NCBI RefSeq assembly: GCF_009711405.1 | Contig: NZ_SMLW01000676.1 | Location: 1-64,000 of the forward strand | Direction: 5' to 3' | From: Fulvivirga kasyanovii | Lineage (GTDB): Bacteria; Bacteroidota; Bacteroidia; Cytophagales; Cyclobacteriaceae | Length of the DNA: 64,000 bases | Part shown: positions 54,201 through 61,176 of the stretch, piece by piece | Layout of the letters: every line of letters begins with the position of its first letter | Numbering within the stretch: position 1 is the first letter of the stretch | Made by a program: the position numbers and the translations under genes | Notes under the pieces: model-generated | The model's database searches: none | The model's input: the letters and a program-made list of their open reading frames with translations, nothing else | What the model was told of the DNA's origin: nothing

Positions 54201-54914
54201 CGGGTTTCTTCCTTCCGGCCTGATCTCATACAACCTGAAAATATAATCTGTAGTAAAGCTTGAGTTAGGTGATATGGCCATTGGTGTCCATTGGAAGATC
54301 ACCGACTGTTGCATTTCGTTTAGCTTTAACTCTGCCGCACATGCAGGCTGGTTGAGCATGGGTGGATCAGGGCGTACCAGCCATAGGTTTTGACAACTTT
54401 GCTGCGATAGTTGTATTTCCGGGTGTTGGTAATCGTAAACAGTAAAGCAGAACTGGTAAAAACCTTCCGGCAGCCTGCCATACCTTTCAAATTCTGATTT
54501 GCTGTAGCCACTGAAAATCAGGTTACGACTTTCGAATAAAGGGGCAAGATCGGCAGCATCCAGCCAGGTAGAAAGTCCACCCTCGATGGTAACAGGCGGA
54601 GGGTTATATGCAGGGGATGTTTCTATTCTTACCCCCTGCCCTTCAATAACAAGTCTGATACGTACATCATATACCGGCTCGGTAAGGTCTCGCAGGAACA
54701 AATTAAGTTTCAACTGCTCTGATCCCGGAGCCACATAATCGCTGATAAAAACAGAATAAGGGGGTGCTATCTGCGTGGTAGCATTTACCGGATACACCTG
54801 AGAAAAAGTAGGGTTAGCTATCCCCAACAGCATGTACGCCACCATGAAAAGGGCAACGGTCAGGGAGTGCTTATGTCTGATTTTTTGGTTTTTCATCTTT
54901 GTCATTTGTATCAT
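51285..54914 (-). CDS. TANFOR/FN3 protein with C-terminal AHH nuclease toxin domain
   Basis: The 1209-residue product starts at an ATGA overlap with the adhesin gene. It has a signal peptide ending near 'NPTFSQ', an N-terminal TANFOR-like region ('PPYSVFISDYVAPGSEQL', 'YNPPPVTIEGGLSTWL'), an FN3 part (about 310-405), and an acidic Asp/Glu/Gly linker (about 505-590) that may bind calcium. A helical pre-toxin region (about 620-1000) follows. Its C-terminus is an AHH-type HNH-fold nuclease with 'VDAHHVIPLGKTDHS' near residue 1090 and 'LPESILGLEHYDEALEVGLHQNHPAYDKF'-like features. It should be a surface-delivered DNase or RNase toxin. No T9SS tail is present on it. Confidence 0.85.
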   Translation of the reverse strand: MIQMTKMKNQKIRHKHSLTVALFMVAYMLLGIANPTFSQVYPVNATTQIAPPYSVFISDYVAPGSEQLKLNLFLRDLTEPVYDVRIRLVIEGQGVRIETSPAYNPPPVTIEGGLSTWLDAADLAPLFESRNLIFSGYSKSEFERYGRLPEGFYQFCFTVYDYQHPEIQLSQQSCQNLWLVRPDPPMLNQPACAAELKLNEMQQSVIFQWTPMAISPNSSFTTDYIFRLYEIRPEGRNPADIVLSSNPIYEIQTAETSLLYGVAEPPLIPGMEYVWQVQAIDLGGRDRFKNNGYSKVCTFKVAEDEVPLPEPSEFRAWGITENMGMASWTPSLEPDGYTVEYRLADNAQAEWFVEELQLPPDAQLADSMYVVLQDLMPQTQYEVRIGSKRGAFVSSWTETKRFTTYPPRVFACGDPQDLQQPLNTTPLISAIRGEVFAVGDFKMRLTKVTGGDGVFSGYGSIETPFLGFNIAVKFDNIRVNELYQVVAGEVVALSDGIDGLIENWEGEDDDDGTDTEDGSGGEDDGSEDDFDGEDITYDGEIGDVTVGDDGVITVTDENGTTHTYDQPVDPETGEKKDVRFTDSSGDIWIVDKNGNVSSGENSDNTGNSDNQQPLDVQEKLIVEVLEELSVEINNWLATNGKGPLSEEEIRMLLLSDYFSDKAFVLEGLVDEAIPTLMESPGKLKESINADPSDADKFQEIIGQITDKETAFKDQLSEDEWETSKKVIYDHLEESFWRDFFWEYPHWKKAAIIMEEYLDRQGYENTQSYHYQTFSEVKADLVFSQDFSTEMEWTFSDELSEKATFELLAFTYKVPYWEANQVTVESFKEYTINWLRLKDDRIARGEGWEVGFAEIVADIVTAPTGAPAIYGWVTGKHYRTKEELAGWEQALAVLDVIPAEALAKVAVTGLVVKIAGKVIDFAALSKATIGALNAAKAAGLKFAVKASNEIIVLAKNGKDYVFKIVKDVIVDIYWRYDVERVLAKLAGVKYIIDDSKNIFKGTLEIVEDAAGNVGIKSLDEFAEGLINGVRRYNIANDLSKGISEVTRTVVLGSKRMVLKWSVINGNIDFYSDAAKSNLRRQIKNFLGTSAGVDAHHVIPLGKTDHSVIQAAARDGFHPNLPESILGLEHYDEALEVGLHQNHPAYDKFIQKRLDDFQNDFAGYSFSEANEFVQKQLIPELKNEIFKAKNSIHKNLNDYFKFEINPRLGIN

Positions 54915-57900
54915 TTGTTCACCAGCACTTTTATCACGGTTTCTTCATCTCCGCTCACTGCCCTGAGCAGGTAAACACCACTTTGTTGATCAGAAAGGTC
55001 GAATGAGGTCGTATAGAAATTACGCCCTGAAAACTGCTTTTCAGTCACCATCAATCCATACATGTCGTATATTTCAAGTATCAAATCTGCACGCTGGTGC
55101 AGCTCTAAAGCCACTTCAAATTTGCCTTGATTGGGGTTCGGGTACACCTTCGCAGTTTTGATCCCTATCTCTCCAAAGAAGATGCGGCCATTATTTGGTT
55201 TCTCGTCCTTGTTGTAAACTTTGATGGTCTTGGTCTGGTGGTCAACGCAACCGCCAAAGTATGCCGTGAAACCAATTTCATATTCTCCGGCCTGACTGTA
55301 AAATAGCTGGGGGTGTCCTTCCGAAGCGTCAATTACTTTTATATCACCTCCAAAGTACCATTCCACGCTATCCGGTCTGGGATCGGTCACATCGACCAGT
55401 ACTACAGTGTCCCCGGCTTCCAGTTCTGTAGCGGTGAGGAAATTGACATTAAAAAGCACATCGGAACGCTTCAATTCAAACTGCTCGCTCATCACGCAGC
55501 CGTTAGGCAGGCTTACTTCGGCGGTATAAATTCCTTCCTGCTCAATGGTGATCCGTGCATCGTTGCTGGTAAAACCGTTGGGTGAAGACCAGAAGTATTG
55601 AGCGCCTACAGCATCATAGGTAACGTCAATTGTATAGGTTTGCCCCTGACAAAGCGTAGCTTCAGGTTCAATGTCAATATTGTCCGGTTCGGTGATTTCA
55701 TATTCACCCTGGGTTATACACCCTTCGGCATCGGTGACGGTGAGGGTATAAGTGCCTGGCGCCAATGATGCCACGTCTTTAGTGGCTGCACCATGAGACC
55801 ATGAATAAGAATACGGTTCAACACCTCCCTGCATGGTGGTTTCGATATGCCCGTTATCATAGGTATAGCATGAGCTATTGACTACTGTAGCTCCTAGCTC
55901 CATAGGGTTGTTTAACTCTATGATAGTGACCTCTGTAAATGTTTCGCAGCCGTTAAGGTCTTTAACTCCTAGTGTATATGTCCCCGAAGTGAGTGATGCA
56001 AAAGAAGGCTCTGCAACATAGGCACCTCCATTGATATTGTACTCATATCCTGCAACACCACCGTTTGCGACCATTGTAATACTACCACTGTTGTCCCCAA
56101 AACACTTTACATCAGTTTTGTTTGCCAGTGACAATCCGAGTACTTCCGGCTCAGGGAGGTTTAGGATTTTTTCCACTACGCAGCCGTTAGCATCTTTGAT
56201 ATAAAAGGTATGGTCTCCGGCAGCAAGGCCGCCGATAACGGGTGCAGTTGCAAAAGCTTCGCTATCGACACTGTACAGGTAGGGAGAATCAGAATTAAAG
56301 GCTATACCGCCTGAACCTGTCAAATTCACCTCCCCATCTGCACCTCCAAAGCAGCTTACACCATAGCCATTCCTGGAAGTGATGGAAAGCTCCAAATCCA
56401 AAGGTTCATCAGGTGCAAGGAACTCTATGGCATCTGGATAAACCGTTTCACAGCCTTCAATATCTATTACCTTGATGTGATAGGTGGCAGGGCCGAATTG
56501 TTTGTTTTCATCGTAGGCTGTCCAGGTGGTCTGGTTATCATCGGAATAATACCAGGTAAAGTCTCCCCAGCCACCTGACATGTGTGGAATAATGGCTCCA
56601 TCTACTTCTCCGAAGCATTCCGGGCGCTCCACGTCTACAGCATCTATAGTAAGTATTTCAGGTTCTTCTAATTTATAGCTTTGAGAACTTTTAACACATC
56701 CGTTACTATTGGTAACGGTGAGCTGATAGATTCCCGGAAACAAGCCAGTCAATGACATGGACTGGCTTTGGTTGCCACTCTTGTAGCTCGCCCCGTTCCA
56801 TTCCCATTGAAAAGTATAGTTACTCAAAAGCCCTTCGGCAGATACGGTTAGCTGTCCGTTGTCAGATTCAAAACAGGTAATGTTTTTCTGTGTAACATTG
56901 ATCACCATTTCGTCTGGTTGGGTAAGTGTAACCAAACCGGGAACCTGATATTGATCGGTACAGGCAGCATCGTTTTTAATGAACATTTCATAGTCTCCGG
57001 GTTCCAGCCCGGTAAATTGTCCGTTGCTGTTCGTTATATCATTGCCGGAGTCGACATGTCTGATCCTGTATATATATGTATTAAAGCCGCCTGAGCCACT
57101 AAGTTCAATCCTTCCGTCAGCAGCATTGTAGCAGGAGATGTTTTGTTGATCAACTAATGTAGCCGCCAATGGCACCACCGCCTCAACCGTTTCTGTCTTC
57201 TCAAAAGGTGTACAGCCGGACTGCTCTACGTCATTAACTTTAATAGTATACGCACCTCCCGGCAAGCCAGAAAACGTGTGGCTCGTAGAGGTGGTATTCA
57301 ACTCTTCATCTACCAGTTGATTACTATCATCATAAAGGCGGTAGTTGAACTTTCCTGAACCATCAAGCACGTAACTTCCATAGGCTTTATCGTAGCTGGC
57401 ATCAATAGTAATATGGCCGTCAGGTTCATTGGCGCATTGTGGAGCCGTAGGTTCGCTCGTTGCTGATACTTTGGCGGGCTGTTCTATGGTTATGTCATGG
57501 TTGTCCTGCTTTAAACAACCATCAGTAACTGTCACCTTGTATTCTCCAGCTTTCAGTCCGGTAAAACTACCTTCACGCACTGCTCCCCCAACTTTAAAGG
57601 TACCTGCGTTATTAGAAATAGAGTAATTAAAAGGTTCCTTACCTCCGGCTACGGAAAAACTCACACTGCCATCACCACCTTCCGGACATGAAACATCATC
57701 AGGATTCATGGTTATGAATGCGGGAAGTGCGATAGCGTCCACTGTTTTTACGGCAGAGGTTGCACAATTACCCAATGCACCCCCAATATTGGCGATATAA
57801 ATGTATAGTTTGCCGGGAGGCACTCCTGTAATGGTGTAATTAGTCCCGCTGAATGTGCCACTCACTGCTCCTATGCCCACACAGCTATCATCTTCCGGGT

Positions 57901-59116
57901 CTGGGCATTGCCCGGTTTGAACAAAATATCTGTAGCTGCCCAATCCCTTAACGTTGGTAAGTTGTATTGTGCCTGTTTTAGCTCCTTGACAAGAAGGCGT
58001 TACTGATGCTATAGTAAATGTCGGTGCCGCTGCGGATATATCAACTCCTACAACATTGGAGTAGTCACTGGTTGAGTTGTCTGCTTTTGCCCGCGCACGG
58101 ATCTCAACCTTTGTATTTCCATTACTTTTTACTTTTGATGAGATTCCGGGTATCGACCCCAGATGTATCATTACCGTATCTTTTTGGTTGGTAAGTTCTT
58201 GGGCAATGTATGCAGACGCAGGAAGTGCCCTCCATGCCAATTTCTTTTTTACTGTGCAGATAGTGGGTGGTTCATCACAACAAGGATTATTACCCCCATC
58301 AATGGGTGCCGCGTTTTGAATCGCGCCAAACGGATTTTCTATCGCAAGGGGTGTTCCTCCACTACATGGACCGCAATAGGCCGGATTAGGAACGCATTCC
58401 AGGTATTCGGTTTCTTCTCTGTTTATCAGGTATTCATAAGTATAGGATACATCCTTACTAAAGGCCGGATTTACTTTCACATCCATATGAATGTAATCAT
58501 TAAGACATTTCTGAGCCGGTATTGCTAACTCTGAAAGTATCGGGGTAGGCGTGGTATATTGCACTGTAATCTCCGCTCCATATATCCAGTCATAAATGGC
58601 TATCGGGGCAGCACAACTTGGAATGCTTCTTAACTGGTTAACCCTGTTGGTGTATGCTGTAATAGATGTGTACATCTCCCTGCTAGGAGAACAGTTTAGC
58701 ATATACATCAGGATGTATATCTTATTAGCCGAACCCGCTGTATACTGTAGCGGGTAAAAGTTAAATTTAATCGGGCCAATTTTAGCATCATCATTATCGC
58801 CGCCACCTCCGCCATCATACTCGTAAGCCCTGTAATTGATATAAAAATTTTGAGGGGCGTTGGTATAACTGCCATTATATAGAGTAAGGCTGGTATTGTA
58901 CCATGTGGCTTCTGCACCTCCATCAACGGCTAGTTCTGGAGAGGCGGCATCATAAACAAATCTATGTTTATATTCGGGGCTGCCGTTACTACCATCGCCA
59001 TAGTAACCAATCGTCTTTGTTACACGCACGCTCATGTGCCCGTTGGTGTTCTGCGCTGAGGCCAGGGGCATTATGAACAATAGCCCTCCAAAAATTAAAG
59101 CCGCCTTTTTTATCAT
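54911..59116 (-). CDS. Large secreted adhesin with SprB-type repeats and T9SS sorting domain
   Basis: About 1400 residues from ATG 59116 (signal peptide 'MIKKAALIFGGLLFIMPLAS'); a start 24 bases upstream is possible. The N-terminal 300 residues have a Cys-rich surface domain. Then come about nine SprB-type repeats with 'C...G.(I/V)....GG' and turns such as 'SCFGGADGEVNLTGSGG', followed by a PKD-like domain and a C-terminal T9SS sorting domain from 'KVYPNPNQGKF'. SprB repeats occur in gliding adhesins. It lies directly upstream of the toxin gene, overlapping it by 4 bases, so the two are co-expressed. Confidence 0.88.
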   Translation of the reverse strand: MIKKAALIFGGLLFIMPLASAQNTNGHMSVRVTKTIGYYGDGSNGSPEYKHRFVYDAASPELAVDGGAEATWYNTSLTLYNGSYTNAPQNFYINYRAYEYDGGGGGDNDDAKIGPIKFNFYPLQYTAGSANKIYILMYMLNCSPSREMYTSITAYTNRVNQLRSIPSCAAPIAIYDWIYGAEITVQYTTPTPILSELAIPAQKCLNDYIHMDVKVNPAFSKDVSYTYEYLINREETEYLECVPNPAYCGPCSGGTPLAIENPFGAIQNAAPIDGGNNPCCDEPPTICTVKKKLAWRALPASAYIAQELTNQKDTVMIHLGSIPGISSKVKSNGNTKVEIRARAKADNSTSDYSNVVGVDISAAAPTFTIASVTPSCQGAKTGTIQLTNVKGLGSYRYFVQTGQCPDPEDDSCVGIGAVSGTFSGTNYTITGVPPGKLYIYIANIGGALGNCATSAVKTVDAIALPAFITMNPDDVSCPEGGDGSVSFSVAGGKEPFNYSISNNAGTFKVGGAVREGSFTGLKAGEYKVTVTDGCLKQDNHDITIEQPAKVSATSEPTAPQCANEPDGHITIDASYDKAYGSYVLDGSGKFNYRLYDDSNQLVDEELNTTSTSHTFSGLPGGAYTIKVNDVEQSGCTPFEKTETVEAVVPLAATLVDQQNISCYNAADGRIELSGSGGFNTYIYRIRHVDSGNDITNSNGQFTGLEPGDYEMFIKNDAACTDQYQVPGLVTLTQPDEMVINVTQKNITCFESDNGQLTVSAEGLLSNYTFQWEWNGASYKSGNQSQSMSLTGLFPGIYQLTVTNSNGCVKSSQSYKLEEPEILTIDAVDVERPECFGEVDGAIIPHMSGGWGDFTWYYSDDNQTTWTAYDENKQFGPATYHIKVIDIEGCETVYPDAIEFLAPDEPLDLELSITSRNGYGVSCFGGADGEVNLTGSGGIAFNSDSPYLYSVDSEAFATAPVIGGLAAGDHTFYIKDANGCVVEKILNLPEPEVLGLSLANKTDVKCFGDNSGSITMVANGGVAGYEYNINGGAYVAEPSFASLTSGTYTLGVKDLNGCETFTEVTIIELNNPMELGATVVNSSCYTYDNGHIETTMQGGVEPYSYSWSHGAATKDVASLAPGTYTLTVTDAEGCITQGEYEITEPDNIDIEPEATLCQGQTYTIDVTYDAVGAQYFWSSPNGFTSNDARITIEQEGIYTAEVSLPNGCVMSEQFELKRSDVLFNVNFLTATELEAGDTVVLVDVTDPRPDSVEWYFGGDIKVIDASEGHPQLFYSQAGEYEIGFTAYFGGCVDHQTKTIKVYNKDEKPNNGRIFFGEIGIKTAKVYPNPNQGKFEVALELHQRADLILEIYDMYGLMVTEKQFSGRNFYTTSFDLSDQQSGVYLLRAVSGDEETVIKVLVNK

Positions 59117-59117
59117 T

Positions 59118-61175
59118 TTAATATTGAATTTCAATTTCATCGCTTACAGGGCTTTCTTCGCCATTTTTATCAATTACCTTAAATCTGTACTTGTAGATAC
59201 CTCCAACTTTTAGCTGGCGGTCTGTAAATGTCTTTTCTCCATTATCAATCCTTGCGTACTGTCTCAGGGGGCCATTGTTCTCACTGCGGTACACGATCAC
59301 TTCATCATAACCTGTCGGGTATTTCCAGCTTAGGTCGATCTGCTTTTTCTCCCTGTCTACCTGATGGCTGATTTTAGAGATGGCAGGAAGGGACATTGCC
59401 AAAGGCTGCGCTGAAAATTGGGTAGCCTCAGAAGCCAGGTTGTCATCGTCAACGGCCATCAGTGAGTAGTCATACCTGGAACCGGTATCTGCCAATTCAT
59501 CCATGAAAGAGGTGGAATCTTTTGGGAGCAGAAATTCTTTCCAGATGGTTGATCCTGTCTTTTTTCTAAAGAGCTTGTAACCGGCTATATCGGTCGCAGA
59601 GGCAGGGTACCAGTCTATGAAAACTGTACCTTCACCGGGTGTGACACTTTTTAATACGGGTTGATCGGGTGGTACAATGTCTGGCCTTTTCAATACCAGG
59701 GGCTTGGCATAGTCGGACTGATTATACCTTCTATCCTGAGCGGTAACAGTGTAAATTACTTCTTCTGTCAATGTTTTTAGATTCACACTGTCTGTAAAGC
59801 CTGTTGAGGTCAGTGCTTCTTCGGTAACCTGTATGTATTCTTCTTTCAGGGCGTTTGACCTAAATACCCTGTACCCATAAAGGTCTTCCTCTTTGTTGGC
59901 ATCCCATGAAATGGTTACAATGCCTTTATTATCCACTTTGCCTTTCAGACCAGCCGGTACGGCTGGAGGTATGCTATCTTCTAACTGTACCATTGCCGGG
60001 AAAGACTGCCTTACTTCACCATGTTTGCCATAGGCTTTAATTATATAGTAGTTCACCTGCATGGGCTGGCTGTGCTGAAAGCGCATTTCTGTTGGTGGTA
60101 TTTCACCACTGACCTGCTGAAAAGGGCCACCTGCTTTCGGACCACGGTCTACTGTGAAGTGTTTGACCTGTCCGATAAGGTCTTGAGCAAATTTCCAGGT
60201 AATGTTTACCGTTCCATCCTTCATCACTACGGTTTCAGCAATTACAGGTATGGCATCACCCAGGCTCACATAGCCCTGTCCGGCCACGGGTATGGAAGGT
60301 GGCCCTTTTTCTCCGAAAGGGGTTATCCCTATTACCCTGTACTGGTAGGTAATGGAGTTGTCGGGAATGGAATCCATGTAATACATCTTTTCCAATGGCC
60401 CTGAGCCTTCTTTTTTCAGGCTGAAAAATTGCAGGTCGTCTGTCAGTCGGAAGGTTTTACCTCCATCGTCAGAGCGTTCTACTACATAGGAAGAATAAAT
60501 ACCATCAAGGTAGAAGGTATTCCAGGATATGCTCACACTATGGTCACCGAAGGTAGCTTCTACTTCCGAAGGTTTAGGTAGTGGCTTTGGTTCTGTGTAC
60601 GTAATCCTGCTGCTTCCCCGCTCTACTTTATAGTTTTCCAATTGCTTGTTCAGTTCTACACGATAGACATAGGTGGTGCCTTTTACTGCTGTTTTGTCTA
60701 CCCATCGTAAGGCCATCGCCTCGGCTGTTGGTGCCGATACATCGGCTGCCAGCAAAGCAAAACTGAACCTGTTCTCTTGTTCTGCGGCTGCGTTCACAAA
60801 GGAGGTAGCTCCTTCTCCGGGGTCGGCCAGTACAAAGTCTTCTCCATATATAGCCTGGGCTGCTATGGCTGCCCATTTATCACGGTTGGCCACGCCTTCC
60901 CAATCAGTTTCGGGCAGCACGTACAAACCACTTGGGGTCAGGCTTACTTTTTCCGAATATCCCAGAGAATCGGACGGGTTCAGGGTGTATCTGGTGAGCG
61001 TATAGCCGTAATCATTGGCTAACTGCCATGCCACTGGTGTGGTGGGTGCCCAACGTATGATCACTCCATCATTGACTGAGGTGGTGATCACCTTAATAGC
61101 AGCTTTTTCCTGTCCATTAGCTGCCAGTGCTGTTGTAAGCGCAAGTGCAGCGATATAATATTTCAGTCTCCTCAT
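59118..61175 (-). CDS. Exported multi-FN3 protein
   Basis: The 685-residue product has a signal peptide ('MRRLKYYIAALALTTALAANG') and a string of fibronectin type III domains; examples are 'PLPKPSEVEATFGDHSVSI', 'DSIPPAVPAGLKGKVDNKG' and 'DIVPPDQPVLKSVTPGEGT'. No T9SS tail or lipobox is present, so it is likely periplasmic or carried by its neighbour. The start is 2 bp from the upstream gene's stop. It belongs to the same surface operon. Confidence 0.8.
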   Translation of the reverse strand: MRRLKYYIAALALTTALAANGQEKAAIKVITTSVNDGVIIRWAPTTPVAWQLANDYGYTLTRYTLNPSDSLGYSEKVSLTPSGLYVLPETDWEGVANRDKWAAIAAQAIYGEDFVLADPGEGATSFVNAAAEQENRFSFALLAADVSAPTAEAMALRWVDKTAVKGTTYVYRVELNKQLENYKVERGSSRITYTEPKPLPKPSEVEATFGDHSVSISWNTFYLDGIYSSYVVERSDDGGKTFRLTDDLQFFSLKKEGSGPLEKMYYMDSIPDNSITYQYRVIGITPFGEKGPPSIPVAGQGYVSLGDAIPVIAETVVMKDGTVNITWKFAQDLIGQVKHFTVDRGPKAGGPFQQVSGEIPPTEMRFQHSQPMQVNYYIIKAYGKHGEVRQSFPAMVQLEDSIPPAVPAGLKGKVDNKGIVTISWDANKEEDLYGYRVFRSNALKEEYIQVTEEALTSTGFTDSVNLKTLTEEVIYTVTAQDRRYNQSDYAKPLVLKRPDIVPPDQPVLKSVTPGEGTVFIDWYPASATDIAGYKLFRKKTGSTIWKEFLLPKDSTSFMDELADTGSRYDYSLMAVDDDNLASEATQFSAQPLAMSLPAISKISHQVDREKKQIDLSWKYPTGYDEVIVYRSENNGPLRQYARIDNGEKTFTDRQLKVGGIYKYRFKVIDKNGEESPVSDEIEIQY

Positions 61176-61176
61176 C

